Assembly: GCA_036620675.1 (NCBI GenBank)
Contig: JAZHEE010000013.1
Direction: 5' to 3' (one strand)
From: Jejubacter sp036620675
GTDB lineage: Bacteria; Pseudomonadota; Gammaproteobacteria; Enterobacterales; Enterobacteriaceae
Length of the DNA: 64,000 nt
The position numbers were made by a program, and so were the translations under genes. The stretch's first letter is position 1; each line of letters starts with the position of its first letter. Below are positions 52,747 to 60,666 of the stretch, in pieces. The notes under the pieces were generated by a model. That model searched no databases and was not told the origin of the DNA. It saw nothing but the letters and a program-made list of their open reading frames with translations.

Positions 52747-53670
52747 CTAGACGTAAAGCGACGCGGCGCCGGGCGGACGGGTCTTAAAGCGGCGATGGAT
52801 CCACAGATACTGTTCGGGGGCGCGCATAATCTCACGCTCGATCACCCGATTCATCCAGGAAGCCGCTTCCACGCCGTCCTCTTTCGGAAAACCTTCCAGC
52901 TCCGGTTCGATAATAAGCCGGTAGCCTGCGCCTTTCGGCTTGCGAATCAGCGTGATGGTCAGCATGGCGGCACCCGACAGGCGTGAAATCACAAAGGGAC
53001 CATTAGTAGTCGCCACCCGGGGAACGGCGAAGAACGGTACAAAGCTGCTGCCTTTTGCGCCGTAGTCCTGATCCGGTGCGAACCACACCGCTTCCCCCTG
53101 CTTCAGGGCTCCGACTATCTCTTTCAGATGACGCCGGTCGATCATCTTTTTATTAGAGCGCATCCGCCCACGGGTCTGGGCCCATTCCAGCAGCGCGTTA
53201 TTATGGCGCCGATATACCGCGCTCATCGGCTTACACAGCCCCATCATGCGACCGCCCAGCTCCAGAGACATAAAGTGAACGCCGACCACCAGTACGCCGC
53301 GATTACCGCGCTGGGCGGCCATCAGGTTATGAAGCCCTTCAACATCAAACCAGCGACGCAGGCGGCGATCCGACCAGAACCACGCCATACCGGTTTCCAC
53401 CAGCGCCATACCAAGAGAGATAAAATTATCAGTAATCAGCTTTTCACGCTCGCTGGGGCCGAGATCGGGAAAGCACAGCGCGATATTTTGTCGGGCGATA
53501 TCTTCGCGACGGCGTAAAAAACGACGCGAGTTACGCCCCGCCCAGGCTCCGATACGGGTCAGGACAGGATAAGGAAGTTGCACCAGGGACCACAGGCAAA
53601 ACAGCCCGAACCACGTTAACCAGTAACGCGGGTGGAGATACGCCATCGAAAATCGCTGGGTTTGATTCAT
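52747..53670 (-). CDS. lpxP: Cold-induced palmitoleoyltransferase LpxP
   Basis: LpxP replaces LpxL at low temperature, adding palmitoleate instead of laurate to Kdo2-lipid IVA. The 307-residue protein has the N-terminal membrane region LHPRYWLTWFGLFCLWSLVQLPYPVL, the HX4E catalytic motif GVHFMSLELGGR, FAPDQDYG and the C-terminus YLWIHRRFKTRPPGAASLYV. WFDVEGL and TRGRMRSNK match LpxP rather than LpxL. It neighbours a cold-shock operon, consistent with a cold-adaptation cluster. Only about 285 bp separates it from the ymcF terminator. Confidence 0.92.
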   Translation of the reverse strand: MNQTQRFSMAYLHPRYWLTWFGLFCLWSLVQLPYPVLTRIGAWAGRNSRRFLRRREDIARQNIALCFPDLGPSEREKLITDNFISLGMALVETGMAWFWSDRRLRRWFDVEGLHNLMAAQRGNRGVLVVGVHFMSLELGGRMMGLCKPMSAVYRRHNNALLEWAQTRGRMRSNKKMIDRRHLKEIVGALKQGEAVWFAPDQDYGAKGSSFVPFFAVPRVATTNGPFVISRLSGAAMLTITLIRKPKGAGYRLIIEPELEGFPKEDGVEAASWMNRVIEREIMRAPEQYLWIHRRFKTRPPGAASLYV

Positions 53671-53955
53671 AAATTACCTTCTGCGACAGCAGTTCAGTAC
53701 AGGTGAGGCAACGTAGTAAATCGCCTCGTCACTCTTCAGACTGCCTTTATTAATGAGAGTTCGCTATCGGAAAAATAATATATCGACACGTATCCACATT
53801 TTCTTCATTATTTATCCGCCCCATAAGATTCTTCTGCTATTTACGTCGTTTTTTGTAAAAACCTTTACAGCACAGCTGTCGTCAGCATAAAACTGCGTTT
53901 TTTAATCATTCCAGACCGATTATTTTTAGTCTTATGGTTTTTTAACGTACATGAC
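53671..53955 (-). promoter_or_regulatory. AT-rich leader region of lpxP
   Basis: This 285-bp gene-free stretch upstream of lpxP is AT-rich and includes a possible hairpin near the start codon (GAGGC about 53731 with GCCTC) reminiscent of structured cold-inducible leaders. No perfect promoter hexamers stand out. Cold control of lpxP is known in E. coli; a thermoresponsive leader here is inference. Confidence 0.35.
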
Positions 53956-53987
53956 AAAAAGCCCTCATAAAAATATGAAGGCTTTTC
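53956..53987 (-). terminator. Terminator of the cspG-ymcF operon
   Basis: On the minus strand AAAAGCCTTCATA pairs with TATGAGGGCTTTTT around a T-rich loop, with one G-T pair, ending in T. It lies about 20-50 bases after the ymcF-like stop. Confidence 0.85.
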
Positions 53988-54005
53988 CAGGTATTGATCG
54001 CCAAA

Positions 54006-54188
54006 TTAGCGCGTATGTCTGTAACAGACTGTGGTTGGATTATTCCGAAAATCACTTCGGATACCCGCGATCATCACCGATTTACAGAATATACACTTAG
54101 CGCCGTACGGGTTTCTTTCAGAAACATCGAAGTGCGATGTCCTAAACTGGGAACCGTGACAGCACGGACAGCGTAACATCAGACTCAA
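54006..54188 (-). CDS. ymcF: YmcF-like small cold-shock-associated zinc-ribbon protein
   Basis: The protein of about 57-60 residues has two cysteine knuckles, LRCPCCHGSQFR and GAKCIFCKSVM, forming a zinc ribbon, and resembles E. coli YmcF/YnfQ, small proteins encoded after cspG and cspB. The frame can start at a TTG (54188) that overlaps the cspG stop as TTGA, indicating coupling, or at the ATG at 54179. Function is unknown. Recognition is from memory of the YmcF sequence. Confidence 0.75.
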   Translation of the reverse strand: MSLMLRCPCCHGSQFRTSHFDVSERNPYGAKCIFCKSVMIAGIRSDFRNNPTTVCYRHTR

Positions 54189-54397
54189 CGCGGCACCACG
54201 TTAGCAGCGGCCGGGGCTTTCTGGCCGTTCTCGATAGAGAACTCAACCTGCTGGCCTTCATTCAGAGTACGGAATTCATTGCTCTGAATCGCAGAAAAAT
54301 GGACGAAAACGTCCTTGCTACCGTTATCCGGGGTGATAAAACCAAACCCTTTATCCGGGTTAAACCATTTAACGATACCAGTAATTTTATCAGACAT
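54185..54397 (-). CDS. cspG: Cold-shock protein, CspG-like
   Basis: CspA-family RNA chaperones melt mRNA structure during cold shock. The 70-residue protein has RNP1 KGFGFI and RNP2 VFVHFSAIQ, and QSNEFRTLNEGQQVEFSIE is closest to CspG among E. coli paralogues. A long leader with a cold box precedes it, and a ymcF-like gene overlaps its stop, the same arrangement as cspG-ymcF. Confidence 0.92.
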   Translation of the reverse strand: MSDKITGIVKWFNPDKGFGFITPDNGSKDVFVHFSAIQSNEFRTLNEGQQVEFSIENGQKAPAAANVVPR

Positions 54398-54570
54398 GTT
54401 GTTACCTTATTAATGAGCCTTCCGGCATATAATGGTCTGAATGACAGACATGAATCAGTGCTTAAAGAGGGACTCAAAAAGAAGGATACCTGACGGGTAC
54501 TCTATAGAAATGAGGACTGCTTTATAAACGACTTGAGATGTTATCTGAGTATCAAACCGACATGGTCATT
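54398..54570 (-). promoter_or_regulatory. cspG long 5' leader with cold box
   Basis: About 160 nt of leader precede the ATG. On the minus strand, TCGGTTTGATACTCAGATAA (54560-54541) resembles the cspA-family cold box, and near the 3' end TGCCGGAAGGCTCATTAATAAGGTAACAAC resembles the conserved translation-enhancing hairpin and SD region of cspA leaders. -10-like sequence lies just upstream of the cold box. These leaders act as RNA thermosensors in E. coli. Confidence 0.75.
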
Positions 54571-54737
54571 AACGCATACAAGCCTAACCAACACAAGCTA
54601 TATCGAAATATTTACATAAAAAATACGCCGCTCCCGTCATCAAAGGTATAAAAAACAGCATACTGGCAAAAAAAATAAGCGAATAAAAGGCGTAACTCTT
54701 TACACAACGGCGGCACAGTATACATAACAAAGCGGGC

Positions 54738-56210
54738 TTAAATCTGAAAGCCAAATTCAAAGCGCCCGCCCGGCCCTTCCAGCAACCGGATATCACTACC
54801 ATGCAACTGTAACATCTGGCGCACAATCATTAACCCCAGCCCCCCCGAAGTCAGACGCTGATGATTCAGCAGCGACGGGCGCAAAAACAGCGTGGCTTTA
54901 AGCGCTTCCGGCACGCCAGGCCCGGTATCGCTCACCCGAACCAGCACCCTGCCTGCTTCCCGCCACAGCTGAACGCTGACGGTGCCTCGTTCCGGCGTAT
55001 GACGCAACGCATTATCGATAAGATTGGTCAGAACGCGCTCGATCATTCCGAGATCGGCGTTAATCATCGGCAAATCAGGGACAATATCCAGCACCAGTTG
55101 CTGCTCACGCGCCCGGGCTGTAAGCTCCATCTTCTGAAATACGTCCTGAACCAGCTCCGGCAGCGAGAACCGTTCCTTCTGCGGTTTCACCACGCCATAT
55201 TCCAGGCGCGCCAGTTCAAACAGCGACTGGGCCAAAGTCCCGACCTTGCGGCTTTGCGCCAGCGCCGTTTCCAGGTAATGGCGCTTTTCTTCCTCGCTAA
55301 GGGAACCAGACATCACCAGCAGCGTCTCCAGATAACCATGCAGCGCGGTCAGCGGCGTGCGTAGATCATGGGAAACATTGGCAATAAATTCACGCCGCTG
55401 CTGTTCCTGACGCGCCAGACTTTCCCACTGGGCGGCGATCTTCTCTGCCATGGCGATAACTCCGCGCTGCAACTGCTGAATTTCGTCGGCGCTTCCCGCA
55501 TCCGGTGGCGCCTGAGCGGCAACGGCCTGCATGCCGGCCAGTCCGCCGCTCTCCAGGCTTCGTACCCGGGTCGACAGGCGGCGCAGCGGGCGAGTTACCC
55601 AGCTAAAGGCCAGTACCGTCAGCACGCCAAGCAGCACAATAGCCAGCAGCGTCGCGCCGCCGGCCAGCGTCAGCAGCGAGCCGTGCTCGGCTCCATTACG
55701 TAACCGGGCGTAATCTTCTCCCAACAGGATCACATACAGATATCCCTGAAGCTGCCCCTGATAACGCAGTGGTGCAACGCTGAACACCTTGCGGCCGTCC
55801 GGGCTACGCGGATCGTCGCCATATAGCGGATAGCGGGGCCGGGACAGAAACCGGGTAATGGGTTCAATATCCACCTGTCTGCGACGAACATGCCCCTGTG
55901 GCGCGGCATCACCGATAATGCGCCCTGCTTTATCCAGCAGATACACTTCCACGCTTGGATTCACCGCCATCAGATGATCGAACAGCGAACGGAGTGAATT
56001 CTGATTTACCCCCTGACCGCTCAGCAGCGGATAACTGTCGGCAATGTGGGTCGCCAGCCCCGCCGACAGCTCCTGCACCATGGCCTGGGTATAGCGTTCA
56101 TTTGAATAACGCTGAAGCCCCAGCAGCCCTGACGCGAACAGCGCCAGCAGCAGCGTAAAGACGCAGGTAAGGCGCCCGGTCAGCGTCATGCGTCGGGTAA
56201 GAAAGTTCAT
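54738..56210 (-). CDS. Sensor histidine kinase of a metal-type two-component system
   Basis: The 490-residue kinase has two membrane helices (about 12-32 and 178-200) enclosing a periplasmic sensor of about 145 residues, a HAMP domain (about 203-260), phospho-acceptor His281 in NVSHDLRTPLTALHGYL, and HATPase motifs NLIDNALRHTP, DTGPGVPEA and GGLGLMIVRQML. The stop of the regulator overlaps its start by 4 bases (ATGA). The ligand is unknown; a Met/His/Asp-rich periplasmic protein encoded divergently suggests a metal or cell-envelope signal. Confidence 0.88.
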   Translation of the reverse strand: MNFLTRRMTLTGRLTCVFTLLLALFASGLLGLQRYSNERYTQAMVQELSAGLATHIADSYPLLSGQGVNQNSLRSLFDHLMAVNPSVEVYLLDKAGRIIGDAAPQGHVRRRQVDIEPITRFLSRPRYPLYGDDPRSPDGRKVFSVAPLRYQGQLQGYLYVILLGEDYARLRNGAEHGSLLTLAGGATLLAIVLLGVLTVLAFSWVTRPLRRLSTRVRSLESGGLAGMQAVAAQAPPDAGSADEIQQLQRGVIAMAEKIAAQWESLARQEQQRREFIANVSHDLRTPLTALHGYLETLLVMSGSLSEEEKRHYLETALAQSRKVGTLAQSLFELARLEYGVVKPQKERFSLPELVQDVFQKMELTARAREQQLVLDIVPDLPMINADLGMIERVLTNLIDNALRHTPERGTVSVQLWREAGRVLVRVSDTGPGVPEALKATLFLRPSLLNHQRLTSGGLGLMIVRQMLQLHGSDIRLLEGPGGRFEFGFQI

Positions 56211-56920
56211 GAGGCCCCCGGCGCGTGAAACTTATAGCCTTTGCCCCAGACCGTCAGAATCCGCTGCGGCTCCGCTGGACTGGCTTCAATCTTAATGCGC
56301 AGGCGATTGATATGGGTGTTCACCGTATGCTCGTAGCCTTCATGCTGGTAGCCCCACACCTGATTAAGCAGCTCCAGGCGCGAAAATACCCGATTAGGGT
56401 GACGGGCAAAGAAATAGAGCAGGTCGAATTCGCGCGGCGTTAATTCCACCGGGCTCCCCGCCAGATTCACTTCCCGCGAGAGAGGATTAATGATCAGTTC
56501 GCCAAAGTACAGGATCCCGGCATCCATACGCAGGTTGTTCACCATCGCCTGCTGGCGCCGGAACAGCGCCTTAACCCGCGCCACCAGTTCCAGCATCGAG
56601 AAGGGCTTGGCCAGATAATCATCAGCCCCCAACTCCAGCCCCAGCACCCGGTGGGTTTCGCTGGAGCGGGCGCTGATGATGATGATCGGCGTATAGCGCG
56701 TCATGGTGCGGGCGTGACGGCAGATATCCAGCCCGTCGGCGCCGGGCAGCATCAGATCCAGAATCAGCGCGTCCCAGTCGCCTTCATCCAGCAGCGCCAT
56801 GCCCTGAACGCCGTCGGCGGCGTGGGTAATCTGATAGCCTTCGGATCTCAGATGCAGCTGCAGGAGCCGGGCAATATCGGCATCGTCTTCCACGATCAAG
56901 ATCTTTTTAGCGGTGTCCAT
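56207..56920 (-). CDS. OmpR-family response regulator
   Basis: The 237-residue regulator has a receiver domain with acidic pocket EDD, phospho-acceptor Asp55 in LILDLMLPGADG and Lys in AKPFS, and a winged-helix DNA-binding domain with PREFDLLYFFARHPNRVFSR and the C-terminal TVWGKGYKF. It pairs with the downstream kinase by translational overlap and is divergent from the MXKDX-repeat gene. Named assignment is not possible from sequence alone. Confidence 0.9.
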   Translation of the reverse strand: MDTAKKILIVEDDADIARLLQLHLRSEGYQITHAADGVQGMALLDEGDWDALILDLMLPGADGLDICRHARTMTRYTPIIIISARSSETHRVLGLELGADDYLAKPFSMLELVARVKALFRRQQAMVNNLRMDAGILYFGELIINPLSREVNLAGSPVELTPREFDLLYFFARHPNRVFSRLELLNQVWGYQHEGYEHTVNTHINRLRIKIEASPAEPQRILTVWGKGYKFHAPGAS

Positions 56921-56924
56921 GAAG

Positions 56925-57002
56925 CTCTCCGTGAGTCTTATCCCTTCAGTCTACACGGCGTAGGGATCGCAAGTTATCACATTTTATTTAACTCTCCGTG
57001 AG
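56925..57002. promoter_or_regulatory. 11-bp direct repeat in the divergent promoter
   Basis: CTCTCCGTGAG occurs at 56925-56935 and again at 56992-57002, 67 bp apart, in the 139-bp spacer between the response regulator and the MXKDX-repeat gene. The left copy, read on the minus strand, includes the regulator's SD. The pair could be a regulator binding site or coincidence. Confidence 0.3.
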
Positions 57003-57059
57003 GATTCGGCGACCACCCACCCGCCATACTGCTCCACGACAACCCACAGGAGATGAACC

Positions 57060-57350
57060 ATGAAAAAAATGCTGATAGCCCCGTTCACCGCCACGGCCCT
57101 GTTGATGGGCGCCGCCAACGCACTGGCTGCCGATGGCGTGGCAAAACAACCGATGAATCAAAGCGACGCCATGAAAAAACCGGAGATGAGTCATGACGAC
57201 ATGATGAAGCGTGGCGATAAGATGAGCCATGACGGCATGATGAAAAATGACGATATAAAGCAGGGGAAAAAGATGCAGGGAGATAAGATGATGAAGAAAG
57301 ACGCCCTGAAGCAGCGCGATGTCATGAACGACGCGAAATCAGGCGGCTGA
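57060..57350 (+). CDS. Secreted MXKDX pentapeptide-repeat protein
   Basis: The 96-residue protein has a Sec signal peptide (cleavage about ALA-AD near residue 24) and a mature part dominated by Met, Lys, Asp and His in repeats such as MSHDDMMKRGD, MSHDGMMKNDD and MMKKD. This matches the pentapeptide MXKDX repeat family of unknown function. The Met/His/Asp content suggests periplasmic copper or silver binding, which is inference. SD CAGGAG precedes the ATG. It is divergent from the two-component system. Confidence 0.8.
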   Translation: MKKMLIAPFTATALLMGAANALAADGVAKQPMNQSDAMKKPEMSHDDMMKRGDKMSHDGMMKNDDIKQGKKMQGDKMMKKDALKQRDVMNDAKSGG

Positions 57351-57477
57351 CCCCCTCCCCCCTCAGTTATTCCCTCTCTCCTCCACGGCGTCGCGCTCTG
57401 CCCGGCGCCGCGTTAAAAAGCGCTCTATACTACAGTGACTTTTCCTATCGCCCCTCAGCAGACAGGATCAAATACGG

Positions 57478-58614
57478 ATGCTTCAGGTGAATAAACACAT
57501 TCTGGCCGTCATCTTTTCCGTGTCGGTCTTCGGTCTGACATACGGCCTGAGCGCACCACTGATTGCCCTGCAACTGGCCGATAAAGCCTACAGCGAAACC
57601 AGCATCGGCCTGAACGCCGCCATGCACGCCCTGGGGGTGTTCGCTATCGCCCCTCTGCTGCCACGACTGTTCCGCCGTTTCTCGCCGCTGACGTTGATGT
57701 GCGTTTCACTGTCGGCCATCGCCCTGCTGTTTTTGCTGTTTCCCTGGACCCCGGTGCCAGTCTGGTTCGCGCTGCGTTTCGGGCTGGGTATCTTCACCGA
57801 AATCATCATGGTGCTGACCGAAACCTGGCTGAATGACGCCACCGTCGAGCAGGCGCGGGGCAAAACCATAGCGTTGTATACCGCCGGGCTGTCGCTGGGT
57901 TTCGCCTCCGGCCCGCTGATTCTGACGCTCATGGGCAGCGACAGCGCTGGCCCTTTTGTGGTCGGTACGTTAATTGCCCTGGCTGCGATACTGCTTATCG
58001 CCAGAGCCGGAATGCCCCGCCAACCAGGCGATGCGATAACCCCCACCAGTCTGCGTCAGAGCCTGCGGCTGGCCTTCCTGGCGATAGTGGCTACCGCTCT
58101 GAATGCGGCGATCGAAGTGGCTGGCATGAACTTCCTGTCGCTCTACGCCATGAATCTGGGCTGGAGCGAATCCCGGGCGACATTATTGATTTCAGTGCTG
58201 ATGTTTGGCGCTATCGTGCTCCAGCTGCCGCTGGGCTGGCTGGCGGATAAAGTGGATCGCCGCCGCCTGATAAGCGTGCTGGCGGTTATCTCCGCTGTCG
58301 GCGCCCTGATTTGGCCGCTGTTGCTGACAACGCCGCTACTGGCCTACTGCCTGCTGTTTATCTGGGGCGGCGTCTTTGTCGGCATCTATACCGTCGCTAT
58401 CGCCTGGGTAGGGTCGCAGTTTCGCGGCGCTCAATTGGCGGGTATCTATGCCACTATGTCGGTGGCCTGGGGGGCTGGCGCCCTGATGGGGCCACTGCTG
58501 GGTGGCGCTGCGATGGAAGCCACTACCCACGGTTTGCCGTGGCTGACCGCCCTGCTGTGTGCCCTGTTCGCGGCGCTCTCATTACGCAAACAGGCGGCGC
58601 CGGACGTTAACTGA
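57478..58614 (+). CDS. MFS transporter, YcaD-like
   Basis: The 378-residue protein has 12 membrane helices. Motifs include LSAPLIALQLADKAYSETSIGLNAAMHALGVF, RFGLGIFTEIIMVLTETWLND and the loop 8-9 signature GWLADKVDRRRLI. This is the YcaD/small MFS exporter group of unknown substrate. A TATACT -10-like hexamer lies at 57426-57431. It converges on the Lnb-like gene with 5 bases between stops. Confidence 0.8.
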   Translation: MLQVNKHILAVIFSVSVFGLTYGLSAPLIALQLADKAYSETSIGLNAAMHALGVFAIAPLLPRLFRRFSPLTLMCVSLSAIALLFLLFPWTPVPVWFALRFGLGIFTEIIMVLTETWLNDATVEQARGKTIALYTAGLSLGFASGPLILTLMGSDSAGPFVVGTLIALAAILLIARAGMPRQPGDAITPTSLRQSLRLAFLAIVATALNAAIEVAGMNFLSLYAMNLGWSESRATLLISVLMFGAIVLQLPLGWLADKVDRRRLISVLAVISAVGALIWPLLLTTPLLAYCLLFIWGGVFVGIYTVAIAWVGSQFRGAQLAGIYATMSVAWGAGALMGPLLGGAAMEATTHGLPWLTALLCALFAALSLRKQAAPDVN

Positions 58615-58619
58615 CAGCC

Positions 58620-59372
58620 TCAGGGCTGTCCCCGCTGGCGCCGGATGTCCCGGGAAAAATGACCATCGATAATGGCGTCTGTCGGGCGCATCAGGCGGCT
58701 ATTCTGCCTGAGTCTCTTAAACGGCAGCCGGGTATCCAGCAATCCCATACGATAGCAATAGCGATCGGCATAGCCGCTCAGCAGGATCCGCCAGTCATAT
58801 TTTACGGCCGAAGAAACCGCCCGACCGTGACGTAAAATATTGGTCGTACAGTTATTGAACAGCGTATTGTACCATTCTGGATGCGCATTCACCTGCTGAA
58901 TGCGTTGCAGATAGTCGCGCAGCAGCCGCTGACGTTGCTCCTGCGTTAGCGTTAGTTCATAAATCCAGACCCGCTCCCGACGCACATCGCTACGCACGCC
59001 GATCAGGTCACGCTCATCGGCGACCACATAAACCACCGGATAGTTGTGCAGGAAGCCGCCAAAAGCCGACCAGGGTTGATTCTGCCGACGCCGGGTTTCA
59101 ATCGAAATCGCCAGCCACTCACCGTTACTAAATCCAAAGCTCAGAAAAACGTGCGCGATAGCGTTACCGCCCCAGTATGAGAGCACCAGATCGGTCTGGC
59201 TTGCTTCGCTCAGCCGAAAGAGGCGATCGTCCCAGGCCGGTAGCGGTTTCCCCACGCCGCGATAGCGAAAGTTACGCACATCACGCACCTGAAAACGATC
59301 GCTATCCAGCCAGCGGACGGTGGCCAACCGCTCATACTCCGCCAGCCAGGGAGCGACCGAGCGGCGCACCAT
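58620..59372 (-). CDS. DUF4105 (Lnb-like) protein
   Basis: The 250-residue protein shows the DUF4105 hallmarks: a His in GGNAIAHVFLSFGF (His74) and a Cys in TLFNNCTTNIL (Cys175), a papain/NlpC-like catalytic pair. DUF4105 includes Lnb, a lipoprotein N-acyltransferase described in Bdellovibrio and others. Enterobacteria already have Lnt, so the substrate here is unclear. No N-terminal membrane helix is obvious. It shares a base with the upstream HdeD-like gene (both end/start at 59372) and is the last gene of the operon. Confidence 0.75.
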   Translation of the reverse strand: MVRRSVAPWLAEYERLATVRWLDSDRFQVRDVRNFRYRGVGKPLPAWDDRLFRLSEASQTDLVLSYWGGNAIAHVFLSFGFSNGEWLAISIETRRRQNQPWSAFGGFLHNYPVVYVVADERDLIGVRSDVRRERVWIYELTLTQEQRQRLLRDYLQRIQQVNAHPEWYNTLFNNCTTNILRHGRAVSSAVKYDWRILLSGYADRYCYRMGLLDTRLPFKRLRQNSRLMRPTDAIIDGHFSRDIRRQRGQP

Positions 59373-60664
59373 CAGGGCGCTTCATCCTGACGACGGCGCC
59401 GAAACCACGACAACCGTACCGGATGCACAATAGCGTGCAGCGCCCGGGCATAATCCAGCGCCAGCCCTGGGGTCCATGCCATGGTGGTGGCACGTTTGCG
59501 CAACTGGGCGGCGATCCACAATTCCGGAATCAGAAACAGGCGCAAAAAGCCCAGCCAGCCGCAGCGTCGTGCCAGCACGCCATCCAGCGCCGCTTCCAGG
59601 CCATACACCACGCTGCTGGAACAGTTACGCCAGGTCAGATTATAGATCTCCACCTGGCGGTAGCCCGCCCAGTATCGGCGCAGCGCATCCGGATTAAAGT
59701 CGCGAAAGACGACTTTGCGATCCGATTCGCACCACGCCGCCGCCTCGCTGGGGTAGCTCTTCTGAAACTGCCCGAGCACATTGTTTTCCTGAATCGCCTT
59801 CAGGGTGTTAAAAAACTCCGATGGCGAGCGATCGATATCTTCAGCCGGATAGAGACTGATATAGAGATCCGGCGGCATCTCCAGCGCCGCATGGCCGGTG
59901 GAGATCACTCCGCTAGCATCGACCGCCGCAATATAGCGGTTAAACAGCGGGCGCGGCACCGGCGGGCTGGCCGCCGAACCTTCCGGCGTCCAGATATGCA
60001 CGATCAGCGTATCGCCGGCGGCTGCCGGTGCCGGTAGCGGCTCTTCGGGCGTATCCTGCTGTTCAGGCAGCAGCCCGCCGGGAGCCAGCAGCATAAACAC
60101 CGACACCCCGTCCCGTAACCGGAAAGCGCGCAGCGCCAGACGCAGGCACTGAAGAGCACCGAGAATCATGATCATACCGATAAACTGCGAAACGGTACCG
60201 TGGTGATGAGTGGGATAAGGAAAGAACAGAAACAGTCCGAAAAGCAGTTGGGCGAAACCGCCGCAAAAAGCCTGCCGCCAGTGTCGATAGCGCACCACCC
60301 AGGCGGAGGCCATCATAAACAGGCCGGTAATAAAAAAGGCAAACCCGAAGACGATAGCCAACAGCACATTGCTGCTCTCTCGCCCGGAAAGGATCAGCAG
60401 CGCGACAAAACAGAAGATACTACCTTTAAAGTAAAGCACTGCCTTCTGGGTACCCACGCCGCCCGGCGCCAGCAGCAGAGTCGCCAGGCTTTCCACCAGC
60501 AGTAGCCCACCGAAGATATGCAGCGGAAAATGGCGCTCTCCCTGCAATCCGTCGATAAAAATCGCACCCCCTAACCCACCCCACAGAAGTCCAAGAATCC
60601 CCAATAGCGGCGCATTGCGCCGGACAAAACCGGCACCGGTCAGTAACAGTGCAAGCTGTAGCAT
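59372..60664 (-). CDS. HdeD-like membrane protein fused to a Cys/His (Lnb-like) domain
   Basis: Residues 1-190 form about six membrane helices like HdeD/DUF308. After a Pro/Ala linker, residues 220-430 carry His258 in STGHAALEMPPDLYISLYP and Cys348 in YNLTWRNCSSSVVYGL, the same His...Cys plan as the adjacent DUF4105 protein. I infer a second cysteine-dependent acyltransferase or hydrolase domain on a membrane anchor. It starts 2 bases after the MASE1 gene and overlaps the DUF4105 gene, so all three are co-translated. Function is not established. Confidence 0.65.
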   Translation of the reverse strand: MLQLALLLTGAGFVRRNAPLLGILGLLWGGLGGAIFIDGLQGERHFPLHIFGGLLLVESLATLLLAPGGVGTQKAVLYFKGSIFCFVALLILSGRESSNVLLAIVFGFAFFITGLFMMASAWVVRYRHWRQAFCGGFAQLLFGLFLFFPYPTHHHGTVSQFIGMIMILGALQCLRLALRAFRLRDGVSVFMLLAPGGLLPEQQDTPEEPLPAPAAAGDTLIVHIWTPEGSAASPPVPRPLFNRYIAAVDASGVISTGHAALEMPPDLYISLYPAEDIDRSPSEFFNTLKAIQENNVLGQFQKSYPSEAAAWCESDRKVVFRDFNPDALRRYWAGYRQVEIYNLTWRNCSSSVVYGLEAALDGVLARRCGWLGFLRLFLIPELWIAAQLRKRATTMAWTPGLALDYARALHAIVHPVRLSWFRRRRQDEAP

Positions 60665-60666
60665 CG

